Shown one piece after another: positions 34,080-45,115 of a DNA stretch of 64,000 nt (positions are counted from its first letter, which is position 1; each line of letters begins with the position of its first letter). This stretch comes from Aquabacterium sp. CECT 9606 (GTDB taxonomy: Bacteria; Pseudomonadota; Gammaproteobacteria; Burkholderiales; Burkholderiaceae_C). A model generated the notes under the pieces. That model searched no databases and was not told where the DNA came from. It was given only the letters and a program-made list of their open reading frames with translations. The stretch is taken from positions 558,001 to 622,000 of the forward strand of contig NZ_CAKKNB010000001.1 of NCBI RefSeq assembly GCF_918741295.1, in the 5' to 3' direction. A program made the translations under genes and the position numbers.

Positions 34080-35012
34080 TCAGGCCGCGGTCTGGGCCGC
34101 TTGGTGTTGCGCTGCTCTTTTGGCGAGCAAGGCATTGCTCACGCGCGAGACCGGTTTGCGGCCCAGCACGTTGGAAATGAAGGCGCCGGCATCGACCAGC
34201 CAATCCAGGTTCAAGCCGGTGCTGATGCCCAGGCCGTGCAGCAGGTAGACCACATCCTCGGTGGCCACATTACCGGTGGCGCCCTTGGCGTAAGGGCAGC
34301 CGCCCAGGCCGGCGATGCTGCTGTCAAAGGTGTGGATGCCCAGTTGCAGGCACGCGTGGATGTTGGTCAGGGCCTGGCCGTAGGTGTCGTGAAAATGGCC
34401 GCTCAGCTCGTCGATGGGCACGCGCTTGAGCGCGCGTTCCATCACGGCCTGCACGCGCCCTGCCGTGCCCACGCCAATGGTGTCGGCGATGCCGATGTGG
34501 TCGGCGCCGATGCCCAGCAAACGCTGCACCACCTCGTCGACCTGGTCCAGGCTGACCTCGCCCTGATACGGGCAGCCCAGCGCGCAAGACACGGCCGAGC
34601 GTACTTTCATGCCGTTCGCGTGCGCGGCCTCGACCACGGGCCTGAAGCGTTCGATGGATTCGGCGATGGAGCAATTGATGTTGCGCTGGCTGAAGGCCTC
34701 GCTGGCGGCGGCGAAGATCACGACCTCGTCGGCTTTGGCCGCCAGGGCGCCCTCAAAGCCCTTCATGTTGGGCGTGAGCACCGAATAGCGCACACCGGCC
34801 TGGCGCTGGATGCCGGCCATGACCTCGGCGTTGTCGCCCATCTGCGGCACCCACTTGGGGCTCACAAAGCTGGTGACTTCGATCTGCGTCAGGCCTGCCT
34901 GCTGCAGACGGTGCACCAGCTCGACCTTGTCGGCGGCGCTGACGGTTTGTGCTTCGTTCTGCAGGCCATCGCGTGGGCCGACTTCAACGAGGGTGACGTG
35001 TTGGGGCAGCAT
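34080..35012 (-). CDS. hmgL: Hydroxymethylglutaryl-CoA lyase
   Basis: A 310-residue TIM-barrel lyase: EVGPRDGLQNE at the N-terminus (metal and substrate binding), GHFHDTYGQALTN and the catalytic-Cys loop GLGGCPYAKGATGNVATED. It cleaves HMG-CoA to acetoacetate and acetyl-CoA, the last step of leucine degradation. Gap of 12 bases from the MCC alpha gene and 39 to ivd. Confidence 0.95.
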   Translation of the reverse strand: MLPQHVTLVEVGPRDGLQNEAQTVSAADKVELVHRLQQAGLTQIEVTSFVSPKWVPQMGDNAEVMAGIQRQAGVRYSVLTPNMKGFEGALAAKADEVVIFAAASEAFSQRNINCSIAESIERFRPVVEAAHANGMKVRSAVSCALGCPYQGEVSLDQVDEVVQRLLGIGADHIGIADTIGVGTAGRVQAVMERALKRVPIDELSGHFHDTYGQALTNIHACLQLGIHTFDSSIAGLGGCPYAKGATGNVATEDVVYLLHGLGISTGLNLDWLVDAGAFISNVLGRKPVSRVSNALLAKRAAQHQAAQTAA

Positions 35013-35024
35013 GGCTTGTTCTTC

Positions 35025-37010
35025 TCAAGGTTTTTCGGCCAGGCGCAGCAACTCGGCGCCTTCGGGCACCTGGTCGCCCGGGGCGCACAGCAGTTCGGAC
35101 ACCACGCCGTCACGCGGCGCGGTCATGGTGTGTTCCATTTTCATGGCTTCGGTCACGGCCAGCGCGTCGCCTGCCTTGACGGTGTCGCCCACCTTCACCA
35201 GGAGGGCCACCACGCGGCCGGGCATGAGGGCGGTCAGGCGCCCGCCAGCATGTGCGGTGCTGGCCTGGGCCAAGGGGTCGATCAGGTTGACTTTGGCCTG
35301 GCCATATGGGGCGAAGACCTCGAAGTGATCGCGGTCGCGGTAGACGGCCAGGGTCAGGCGTTGCCCGGCCAAGGTGACGTCAAACCGGTCGGGGGCCAAT
35401 GCTTTGGCTTCAAACGAGGCGTGCAGTTCTCCGCACTGAAGCAGGTATGGCCCACCACACTGGCAGGTCAACCAGGCGGTGATCGGTGACCCGTCCAGCA
35501 TCAGCGGCCATGCCCGGCGCGCGGCGCCATGCAAGCGCCAGCCATCGCGCTGCGACCACGGGTCGGCGGTGACGCTGCTGGCCTCGTCGTTCAACAGGCG
35601 GGCTGCCAGGCCGGCCACCGCCAGCAAGGGTGCCAAGGGTGTTGGCGAGAACAGCGCGGCCTGCTCGCGTTCAATCAGGGCCGTGTCCAGGTCGGCCTGT
35701 TGAAATGATAGGGTGCGGATGATGCGCTGCACGAACGCCACATTGGTGTGCAGCCCGGAGATGTGCAGGTCGCCCAGGGCGGCGTCCAGCCGGGCCAGGG
35801 CTTGGTCGCGCGTAGGGCCCCACACGATGAGCTTGGCGATCATCGAGTCGTAGTGGGGCGAGATTTCATCGCCTTCACGCACGCCGCTGTCCACGCGCAC
35901 GGGGCTGGCGCTGAAGCTGGACGATGTCGGCAGCCGATAGGTGCGCAAGGGGCCGGTGGCGGGCAGGAATTGCTGCAGGGGGTTCTCGGCGCAGATGCGT
36001 GCTTCGATGGCGTGGCCCTTGATGGCCAGTTGATCTTGCGTCAATGGCAGGGGCTCGCCCGAGGCCACGCGCAGCTGCCACTCCACCAGGTCCAGGCCCG
36101 TGATGGCTTCGGTCACGGGGTGCTCAACCTGCAGGCGCGTGTTCATCTCCATGAAATAGAAGCTGCCACCCTGCTCAACAATGAACTCCACCGTGCCCGC
36201 GCCCACATAGCCCACGCTGCGCGCGGCGGCGATGGCAGCGGCACCCATCTCGGCACGGCGCTCGGGGCTCATGCCAGGGGCGGGGGCTTCTTCCAGCACT
36301 TTCTGGTGGCGGCGTTGCACCGAGCAATCGCGCTCGAACAGGTGAACGTAGTTGCCGTGGCTGTCGCCGAACACCTGGATCTCGATGTGGCGGGGCCGCG
36401 TGACGTAGCGCTCGACCAGCACGCGGTCATCACCGAAACTGGCGGTGGCTTCGCGCTGGCAGGAGGCGAGGGCGGCCGAGAAATCCTCGCTTCGCTGCAC
36501 CGTGCGCATGCCTTTGCCGCCACCGCCCGCGCTGGCTTTGATCAGCACGGGGTAGCCGATGAAGTCGGCCTCGGCTTGCAGGAAAGTGCTTTCCTGGCAG
36601 TCGCCGTGGTAGCCCGGCACCAGGGGCACGCCAGCGCTTTCCATCAAGGCTTTGGCGGCAGACTTGCTGCCCATGGCCGCGATGCTGGAGGCAGGCGGGC
36701 CAATGAACACCAAGCCGGCATCGACACAGGCTTTTGCGAAGCCCGCGTTCTCGCTCAGGAAGCCGTAGCCGGGGTGGATGGCTTGCGCGCCTGTGGCTTG
36801 CGCGGCGGCCAGGATGCGCTCGCCAAGCAGGTAGCTCTCGCGGGGTGAAGCGGGGCCGATGCGCACCGCTTCATCGCAGGCGTGCACATGGGCCGCGTTG
36901 GCGTCCGCATCGGAGTAGACGGCCACGGTGCGCACGCCCAGGCGGCGCGCGGTGGCGGCGACGCGGCAGGCGATTTCTCCGCGGTTGGCGATGAGGATCT
37001 TATTGAACAT
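35025..37010 (-). CDS. mccA: Methylcrotonyl-CoA carboxylase alpha subunit (biotin-containing)
   Basis: A 661-residue protein: biotin carboxylase (MFNKILIANRGEIACRV, KASAGGGGKGMR, FMEMNTRLQVEHPVTE), linking domain, and a C-terminal biotinyl domain with EAMKMEHTM, the Lys being biotinylated. It carboxylates biotin for transfer to 3-methylcrotonyl-CoA by the beta subunit. The start at 37010 overlaps the hydratase stop in an ATGA; an upstream codon at 37031 is less likely because FNKILIANRG is the conserved beginning. Confidence 0.95.
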   Translation of the reverse strand: MFNKILIANRGEIACRVAATARRLGVRTVAVYSDADANAAHVHACDEAVRIGPASPRESYLLGERILAAAQATGAQAIHPGYGFLSENAGFAKACVDAGLVFIGPPASSIAAMGSKSAAKALMESAGVPLVPGYHGDCQESTFLQAEADFIGYPVLIKASAGGGGKGMRTVQRSEDFSAALASCQREATASFGDDRVLVERYVTRPRHIEIQVFGDSHGNYVHLFERDCSVQRRHQKVLEEAPAPGMSPERRAEMGAAAIAAARSVGYVGAGTVEFIVEQGGSFYFMEMNTRLQVEHPVTEAITGLDLVEWQLRVASGEPLPLTQDQLAIKGHAIEARICAENPLQQFLPATGPLRTYRLPTSSSFSASPVRVDSGVREGDEISPHYDSMIAKLIVWGPTRDQALARLDAALGDLHISGLHTNVAFVQRIIRTLSFQQADLDTALIEREQAALFSPTPLAPLLAVAGLAARLLNDEASSVTADPWSQRDGWRLHGAARRAWPLMLDGSPITAWLTCQCGGPYLLQCGELHASFEAKALAPDRFDVTLAGQRLTLAVYRDRDHFEVFAPYGQAKVNLIDPLAQASTAHAGGRLTALMPGRVVALLVKVGDTVKAGDALAVTEAMKMEHTMTAPRDGVVSELLCAPGDQVPEGAELLRLAEKP

Positions 37011-37804
37011 CAGTTGGCCTTGCCCTGCCACGGTGGCGTGGTCTTGTGCAGGAATGCGTTCACCCCGGCCTTGCCTTCGTCGCTGGCCCGGATGTCGGCG
37101 ATGGTGCGCGCGGTCTGGTCGCGCAGGCCCGCGGTGAGCGGCAACCCGGCGGTCTCGCGGATCAGCCGTTTGCTGGCCCGCACGGCGTGCGGTCCATTGG
37201 CCACGATGGCGTGCAAGAGCCCGTCAACCACGGTGTCAAGCGCATCGACCGCGCACACCTCTTGCACCAGGCCCAGGGCCTGAGCGCGCTGCGCGTTCAT
37301 GCGCTCGGCCGTCACGAAGTAGCGGTGGGCGGAGCGTTCTCCGATGGCGCGGATGACATAGGGCGCGATGGTGGCGGGGATCAGCCCCAGCTTGACCTCG
37401 GAGAGGCAAAAGCCCGCGCTGTCCGCCGCCACAGCCATGTCGCAGGCCGCGACCAGGCCCACACCACCGCCGTAGCAGTCGCCTTGCACACGCGCGATCA
37501 CCGGCACAGGGCAGTTGGCAATGGCCCAGAGCATGCCGGCCAAATGCGAGGCATCGGCGTGGTTCTCGGCCCAGGAGTAATCGGCCATGGCGCGCATCCA
37601 ATTCAGATCGCCGCCGGCGCTGAAGGCCTTGCCGTGGGCGCCGAGGACGATGGCGCGCACGTTCTGGTCCAGGCCAATCGATTGAAACGCGTGCGTCAAC
37701 TCCTGGATGGTCTGGTCGTTGAAGGCATTGCGGATGTCTGGGCGGTTGAGCCAGACCTGGGCCACGTGGCCGTTGTGTTGAATGTCGAGGGTGGGCGGGT
37801 TCAT
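37010..37804 (-). CDS. liuC: Methylglutaconyl-CoA hydratase / enoyl-CoA hydratase
   Basis: A 264-residue crotonase-fold enzyme with HGKAFSAGGDLNWM and the oxyanion-hole segment VQGDCYGGGVGLVAACD. The liu operon context points to hydration of 3-methylglutaconyl-CoA to HMG-CoA. AAGGAG upstream fixes the ATG at 37804. Its neighbours are MCC beta (16 bases upstream) and MCC alpha (overlap). Confidence 0.9.
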   Translation of the reverse strand: MNPPTLDIQHNGHVAQVWLNRPDIRNAFNDQTIQELTHAFQSIGLDQNVRAIVLGAHGKAFSAGGDLNWMRAMADYSWAENHADASHLAGMLWAIANCPVPVIARVQGDCYGGGVGLVAACDMAVAADSAGFCLSEVKLGLIPATIAPYVIRAIGERSAHRYFVTAERMNAQRAQALGLVQEVCAVDALDTVVDGLLHAIVANGPHAVRASKRLIRETAGLPLTAGLRDQTARTIADIRASDEGKAGVNAFLHKTTPPWQGKAN

Positions 37805-37820
37805 GGGGTGCTCCTTGGGC

Positions 37821-39425
<1,605 letters not shown>

Positions 39426-39428
39426 GGT

Positions 39429-40145
39429 TCACTTCCTCGCGCGCTTCTTGAGGGCGCGTTGACTGTCCAGTTGTTTCAAGGCCGCGTTCACCTCATCGCG
39501 AAAGCGCGCCAGGGCCTCGAGCGAGGCCTCGCGTGGCATCAGCGCGCTCCAGATCAGGCCAGTCAGTTGCTCGGCCGTGTCGTCGATCGGCGGGCACTTG
39601 TGCGCGGTGATCGAATCCCACAGCACGTGCTCCATCGAGCCATAGACCAGGTCGCGCATCAGGCGCAGGGGCATGTCCTGGCGCACCTCGCCGTCGGCCA
39701 CGGCCTGGGCCAGGCAATCCATCAGCGGGGCGGTGTATCGGCGTTTGCAATCGGTGATGACTTCGGCCAGCTCTGGCGCGCTGCTGCGGCCCTCGCCCAG
39801 CACCAGGGCGCACATGCCCGAGCCGTCGGCCAGCAGGGTGCACAGGTGCTGGCGCACCACGTGGCTGAGTTTGGCGTACACGCCAGGCAGGCGCGGCACT
39901 TCGCGTTCCAGCTCGGTGCTGATCTCGTCGTACCAATCTTTGATGACCTGGATGCACAGCTCGCGTTTGCCCGGAAAGTAGGTGAACACGGTGGCCTCGG
40001 ACACGCCCGCGGCCTCGGCGATCTGGGCCGTGGTGGCGCGGTGAAAGCCCTGTTCAGAAAAGACCTTGCGCGCAGCGGCCAGCAACTCTGTGACACGGAG
40101 CTGGGATTTCACACGACGAGGGGCCACGCGTTGCAGTGCTGACAT
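39429..40145 (-). CDS. TetR-family regulator of the leucine operon
   Basis: A 238-residue protein with the TetR helix-turn-helix near the N-terminus (VTELLAAARKVFSEQGFHRATTAQIAEAAGVSEATVFTYFPGKREL, about residues 18-63). The C-terminal ligand domain is variable. It is the first gene of the liu operon and a 25-bp dyad lies six bases upstream of its start, indicating autoregulation together with the operon. In beta-proteobacteria a TetR regulator of this operon is known as LiuQ; identity with it is inferred from context. Confidence 0.85.
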   Translation of the reverse strand: MSALQRVAPRRVKSQLRVTELLAAARKVFSEQGFHRATTAQIAEAAGVSEATVFTYFPGKRELCIQVIKDWYDEISTELEREVPRLPGVYAKLSHVVRQHLCTLLADGSGMCALVLGEGRSSAPELAEVITDCKRRYTAPLMDCLAQAVADGEVRQDMPLRLMRDLVYGSMEHVLWDSITAHKCPPIDDTAEQLTGLIWSALMPREASLEALARFRDEVNAALKQLDSQRALKKRARK

Positions 40146-40150
40146 GATCA

Positions 40151-40175
40151 AATAATTGAGTGCGACTCAATTATT
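40151..40175. promoter_or_regulatory. 25-bp dyad operator before the TetR gene
   Basis: Arms AATAATTGAGT (40151-40161) and ACTCAATTATT (40165-40175) are exact complements with a GCG spacer. Size and symmetry fit a TetR-dimer site. It would overlap the ribosome-binding region and probably the promoter of the liu operon. Confidence 0.75.
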
Positions 40176-40416
40176 GACCGATGTCGACTCACATTGGAAA
40201 ATTTTTCAAGACAAACACCACCGAAGACGCGAAATGCAACAGCGCTTGAAACGCGCCGGGTAATCCCGGGTGGTGCGGGCGCCAAGGCATCCCCAGATTG
40301 TTTTCAAGGCCAAAGATTGAGGCCTGGGGTGCGGACTATTCGGCACTTCAAGAGATGACGGCCCGGGCCAAGATCTCTACACTGGTTCTGCAGCATGTGG
40401 CTGCGAGGAGTTCGTG

Positions 40417-43400
40417 ATGAACGCTCCACTGCCCGATTCGGTTCTCAAGGCCCTGGCGTCGCTCACGCTGGACGACAAGTACGCCATCGAACATGGGACT
40501 GCCTTCATGAGCGGTGTGCAGGCGCTGGTGCGCTTGCCCATGCTGCAGCGCACCAGAGATGTGGCGGCGGGCCTGAACACCGCAGGCTTCATCAGTGGTT
40601 ACCGCGGTTCTCCGCTGGGCGGCTACGACCAGGCCTTGTGGAATGCCAAAGAGCACCTGAAGGCGCACCATGTGGTGTTTCAACCCGGGGTGAACGAAGA
40701 GCTGGGCGCCACCGCCGTGTGGGGCACGCAGCAGCTCGATCTGTACCCCGAGCACCGGAAGTTTGACGGCGTCTTTGGCCTTTGGTACGGCAAGGGCCCG
40801 GGGGTGGACCGCTGCTCGGATGTGTTCAAACACGCCAACATGGCTGGCACCGCCCGGCACGGGGGCGTGATCGCCGTGGCGGGTGACGACCACGTGGCCA
40901 AAAGCTCGTCGGTGGCGCACCAAAGCGATCACATTTTCAAGGCCTGCGGTCTGCCGGTGTTTTTTCCGAGCAGCGCTCAAGAAATCCTGGACCTGGGATT
41001 GCATGCCTACGCCATGAGCCGCTTTTCGGGCCTGTGGGCTGGCATGAAGGTCATCCAGGAAGTGGTCGAATCGTCCAGCAGCGTGTCGGTTGAACCCGAC
41101 CGCGTGCAGATCCTCTTGCCCGAAGACTTCGCCATGCCGCCCGGTGGCCTGCACATCCGCTGGCCCGATTCGCCGCTGGAGCAGGAAGCCCGGCTGATGG
41201 ACTACAAGTGGTATGCCGCGCTGGCCTATGTGCGCGCCAACCGCCTGAACCGCACCGTGATCGATTCGAAGCACGCGCGCCTGGGACTGATCGCCAGCGG
41301 CAAGGCCTACAACGACATGCGCCAGGCCCTGCACGACCTGGGCTTGGACGAAGTGACCTGCGCCCAGATTGGCATCCGCGTGCACAAGGTGACCGTGGTC
41401 TGGCCCCTGGAGGCCGGTGCCACGCGTGAGTTCGCCACGGGCTTGCAAGAGATCCTGGTGATCGAAGAAAAGCGCCAGGTCATCGAATACCAGCTCAAGG
41501 AAGAGCTCTACAACTGGCGCGAGGATGTGCGCCCGAACGTGCTGGGCAAGTTCAACGAAACGCTGGGTGACCACAGCGGTGGCGAGTGGTCCATGTCCAA
41601 CCCGGCCTCCAACTGGTTGCTGCGCGCCAAGGCCGACCTGAACCCATCGCTGATCGCCAAGGCCATCGCGCAACGCCTGGACAAGCTGGGCATGCTGGAC
41701 ACCGTGGGCCGCGACCTGCGTGAGCGCATCGCGCAGCGGTTGGCGCTGATCGAGGCCAAGGAGCAGGCCCCTGTGGTCGTGCCCAAGGCCAGCGCCGATC
41801 GTGCGCCCTGGTTCTGCAGCGGCTGCCCCCACAACACCTCGACCAAAGTGCCCGACGGCTCACGCGCCACGGCCGGCATCGGCTGCCACTACATGGTGGT
41901 CTGGATGGACCGCAGCACCACCACCTTCACGCAGATGGGCGGTGAGGGCGTGACCTGGGTGGGCCAGGCGCCTTTCACTGACGAGAAGCATGTGTTCGCC
42001 AACCTGGGCGATGGCACCTACTTCCACTCGGGCCTGCTGGCTGTGCGCCAGAGCATCGCAGCCAAGGTCAACATCACCTACAAGATCCTGTTCAACGATG
42101 CCGTGGCCATGACTGGTGGCCAGCCCGTGGACGGCACCCTGCGTGTGCCCGAGATGAGTCGTGAGCTGGAAGCCGAAGGTGTCTCGCGCATCGCCATCGT
42201 CACTGATGAACCTGAGAAGTACCTGGCCGTGTCCAACCTGGCGCCCGACACCACCGTGCATCACCGAGATGACCTCGACGCCGTGCAGCGCCTGATGCGC
42301 GAAGTGCCCGGCTGCAGCGTCATCATCTACGACCAGACCTGTGCCACCGAAAAGCGCCGCCGCCGCAAACGCGGCACCATGCCGGCCGTGACCGAGCGCG
42401 TCGTCGTCAACGAGCTGGTGTGCGAGGGCTGCGGCGATTGTTCCACCCAGTCCAATTGCCTGAGCGTGGAGCCGGTGGACACCGAGTTCGGCCGCAAACG
42501 CCACATCAACCAGAGCACCTGCAACCACGACATGTCGTGCGTGAAGGGCTTTTGCCCCAGCTTCGTGACGGTGAGTGGCGGCCAGCTCAAGTCACCGGCC
42601 AAAAGCCAGCAACGCATTGATCCTTTCGCGCTACCCGGCCTGCCCGAACCCAAGATCCCCTTGGCCCACGAGGCTTACGGCATCATCGTCGCCGGCATTG
42701 GCGGCACGGGCGTGATCACCATCGGGCAGTTGCTGGGCGTGGCCGCGCACATCGAAGGCAAGGGCATCGTCACGCAGGATTCGGCGGGCCTGGCGCAGAA
42801 GGGCGGCGCCACCTGGAGCCACATCCAGATCGCCGACAGCATGGACGCCATCCACACCACGCGCGTGCCCACGGCGGCGGCCGACCTGGTGATCGGTTGC
42901 GACCCCATCGTCACGGCCAACGCCAGCACCCTGGCCACCATGCATGCCCAGCGCACCCACGTGGCGCTCAACACCCACGGTACGCCCACGGCCGCTTTTG
43001 TGCGCGACACCAACTGGCAGTTCCCGGCGGGCCATTGCGATGAGGTCATCGACCAGGCCGCGCTGGCAGGCCAGGTGTCCAGGCTGGATGCCAACCAGTT
43101 GGCCACCCAGTTGCTGGGCGACACCATCTACGCCAACCCCTTGATGCTGGGTTACGCCTGGCAAAAGGGCTGGGTGCCCTTGAGCCGGGCCGCGCTGCTG
43201 CGCGCCATCGAGTTGAACGCCGTGCAGGTGGACAACAACAAGGCGGCCTTTGAATGGGGCTGCCGCGCCGCCCACGATCTGGCTGCCGTGCAATCGCTGG
43301 CCTTGCCAGCCCAGCCTGTCCACATCGTCCGCAAGACCGCAACCAACCTCGACGCCCTGATCCAGACCCGTGTGCAATTTTTGACCGACTACCAAAGCGC

Positions 43401-43974
43401 CGCCTATGCCGGTGATTACCTGGCTTTCGTCAACCAGGTGCGTGCGGCAGAGCAAAAATTGGGGTCGACCAAACTGACCGATGTGGTGGCCCGCCAATTG
43501 TTCAAGCTCATGGCCTACAAAGATGAGTACGAAGTGGCACGTTTGCTGATCGATCGTCGGTTTCACGACAAAGTGGCCCAGGAGTTCGAAGGAAACTACC
43601 AGCTCTCTTACCATCTGGCGCCGCCTTTCATGGGCAAGACCGATCTCCAGGGTTTGCCCACCAAACAACGATTTGGCCCGTGGATGAAGCTGGCGTTCAA
43701 GGCCTTGGCACCGCTCAAGGTTGTGCGCGGCACGGCTTTCGACCCATTTGGACGCACGCAAGAACGCCTGGAGGAACGCGGTTGGATTGCACGATATCGC
43801 CAGGGCATCGGCGCTCTGCTGAACGCCTTGAACATGGACAATGTCGAGTCGGCGCTGGCCTTGGCCCGCGTTCCCGAAGACATCCGAGGCTACGGCCACA
43901 TCAAGCAAGCGAGCATGGACAAGGCCAAGGCCCGGTGGGCGAAGTTGACTCAGCAGGCAGGGGACGATGCCTGA
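40417..43974 (+). CDS. Fused indolepyruvate:ferredoxin oxidoreductase family enzyme
   Basis: A 1185-residue fusion of alpha and beta type subunits. The order is: pyruvate-binding N-terminal domain (ISGYRGSPLGGYDQ), TPP domain (about 450-640; GCPHNTS, GGQPVDGTLRVPEM), a ferredoxin-like cluster site VCEGCGDCSTQSNC (about residues 668-681), and the gamma-type domain (IVAGIGGTGVITIGQLLG, about 757 on). Such enzymes convert aromatic or branched 2-oxo acids to acyl-CoA. Being divergent from the leucine operon suggests a role in amino-acid 2-oxoacid catabolism. GAGGAG precedes the ATG at 40417; a GTG at 40414 is directly adjacent. Confidence 0.92.
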   Translation: MNAPLPDSVLKALASLTLDDKYAIEHGTAFMSGVQALVRLPMLQRTRDVAAGLNTAGFISGYRGSPLGGYDQALWNAKEHLKAHHVVFQPGVNEELGATAVWGTQQLDLYPEHRKFDGVFGLWYGKGPGVDRCSDVFKHANMAGTARHGGVIAVAGDDHVAKSSSVAHQSDHIFKACGLPVFFPSSAQEILDLGLHAYAMSRFSGLWAGMKVIQEVVESSSSVSVEPDRVQILLPEDFAMPPGGLHIRWPDSPLEQEARLMDYKWYAALAYVRANRLNRTVIDSKHARLGLIASGKAYNDMRQALHDLGLDEVTCAQIGIRVHKVTVVWPLEAGATREFATGLQEILVIEEKRQVIEYQLKEELYNWREDVRPNVLGKFNETLGDHSGGEWSMSNPASNWLLRAKADLNPSLIAKAIAQRLDKLGMLDTVGRDLRERIAQRLALIEAKEQAPVVVPKASADRAPWFCSGCPHNTSTKVPDGSRATAGIGCHYMVVWMDRSTTTFTQMGGEGVTWVGQAPFTDEKHVFANLGDGTYFHSGLLAVRQSIAAKVNITYKILFNDAVAMTGGQPVDGTLRVPEMSRELEAEGVSRIAIVTDEPEKYLAVSNLAPDTTVHHRDDLDAVQRLMREVPGCSVIIYDQTCATEKRRRRKRGTMPAVTERVVVNELVCEGCGDCSTQSNCLSVEPVDTEFGRKRHINQSTCNHDMSCVKGFCPSFVTVSGGQLKSPAKSQQRIDPFALPGLPEPKIPLAHEAYGIIVAGIGGTGVITIGQLLGVAAHIEGKGIVTQDSAGLAQKGGATWSHIQIADSMDAIHTTRVPTAAADLVIGCDPIVTANASTLATMHAQRTHVALNTHGTPTAAFVRDTNWQFPAGHCDEVIDQAALAGQVSRLDANQLATQLLGDTIYANPLMLGYAWQKGWVPLSRAALLRAIELNAVQVDNNKAAFEWGCRAAHDLAAVQSLALPAQPVHIVRKTATNLDALIQTRVQFLTDYQSAAYAGDYLAFVNQVRAAEQKLGSTKLTDVVARQLFKLMAYKDEYEVARLLIDRRFHDKVAQEFEGNYQLSYHLAPPFMGKTDLQGLPTKQRFGPWMKLAFKALAPLKVVRGTAFDPFGRTQERLEERGWIARYRQGIGALLNALNMDNVESALALARVPEDIRGYGHIKQASMDKAKARWAKLTQQAGDDA

Positions 43975-45115
43975 CTTGATTCAGCGACTTCTGACGGTGC
44001 TGCTTGGCACCGAATCCAAGCAGCGGTTGCGCATCACCCGTTCTCTGATGGCCGCCACGGTCTATGTGCTGTGCATTGGCATCATGGGCTTTGCTTCACG
44101 GCAGGGCTTGATGCGCGCCAACGAGGCAGCTGTCCTATCCTGCTTGATCATCTTGAATGTGTTGGTTTGGTACGCCCTGCTGCGCAGTGGACTGAACAAG
44201 CGTTTTACCGAACCCTCCTTGACCTTGCCGCAGATCCTGGCTGCCCTGACCTGGATCGTGGCTGCCTACACCATCACCGGGGTCTTTCACGGTGCCACGA
44301 TGATGCTGCTCACGCTGGTGCTGGTGTTTGGCATCTTCAACCTCAAGGCCCGCGATGCCCAGATCGCAGGCACCTACGCCGTGGGGCTCACGGGCGTGGC
44401 CATGGTCTACAAGACGGTGACCGATGTGGTGGGCTACCCCGTGGCGCTGGAGTCGGTGCACTTTGCCATCGTGGTGGCATCGGTGCCCACCATCTCGCTT
44501 TTGACGGCGCAACTCAGCAACCTGCGCATGCGCCTGCGCGCCAAGCAGGAAGAGCTGACGCAGGCCCTGGACCGCATCCAGGTGCTGGCCACCCGGGACG
44601 AGCTGACCGGCCTGTACAACCGCCGCCACATGATGGCGGTGCTGGACGAGCACCAGCGGCGGCTGTCCCGTTCGTCGGGCCATGATTTCTGCCTGGCGAT
44701 CCTGGACATCGACTTCTTCAAGCAGATCAACGACACGCATGGCCACAACGTGGGCGACGAAGTGCTGCGCAATTTCGCCAACCACGCGGCTGGCATGACC
44801 CGCGAAACCGATGTGCTGGCGCGCTGGGGCGGCGAGGAGTTCATGCTCGTGCTGGTGGGCACGACCGCCCAGGACGCGGAGCGGAGCATCCAGCGGCTGC
44901 GCGATTCCTTGAAGAACGTGACCATGGCCCAAGACCACCTGGCCCTGCATCCTTCCTTCTCAGCCGGCTTGAGCGCATACCAACCCGGCGAAAACCTGTC
45001 GGCCTGCATCGAGCGGGCCGACAAGGCGCTCTACAGCGCCAAGCAAACCGGCCGCAACCGCACTGTGATCTGGGCCGATGTCGTGCCTGCCCTGTCGGCC
45101 ACAATGGAGGGATGA
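43967..45115 (+). CDS. Membrane diguanylate cyclase
   Basis: A 382-residue protein with about six transmembrane helices (residues 25-180), a short coiled linker, and a C-terminal GGDEF domain with active-site motif GGEEF. The I-site RETD lies five residues before it, so product inhibition by c-di-GMP is expected. TRDELTGLYNRR and FKQINDTHGHNVGDEVL support activity. It overlaps the oxidoreductase gene by eight bases and the next gene by four. Confidence 0.92.
   Translation: MPDLIQRLLTVLLGTESKQRLRITRSLMAATVYVLCIGIMGFASRQGLMRANEAAVLSCLIILNVLVWYALLRSGLNKRFTEPSLTLPQILAALTWIVAAYTITGVFHGATMMLLTLVLVFGIFNLKARDAQIAGTYAVGLTGVAMVYKTVTDVVGYPVALESVHFAIVVASVPTISLLTAQLSNLRMRLRAKQEELTQALDRIQVLATRDELTGLYNRRHMMAVLDEHQRRLSRSSGHDFCLAILDIDFFKQINDTHGHNVGDEVLRNFANHAAGMTRETDVLARWGGEEFMLVLVGTTAQDAERSIQRLRDSLKNVTMAQDHLALHPSFSAGLSAYQPGENLSACIERADKALYSAKQTGRNRTVIWADVVPALSATMEG

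Noticed and set aside
42631..43908. 425-codon minus-strand frame inside the oxidoreductase gene
   Set aside because: Shadow; the fused enzyme continues through with conserved motifs.
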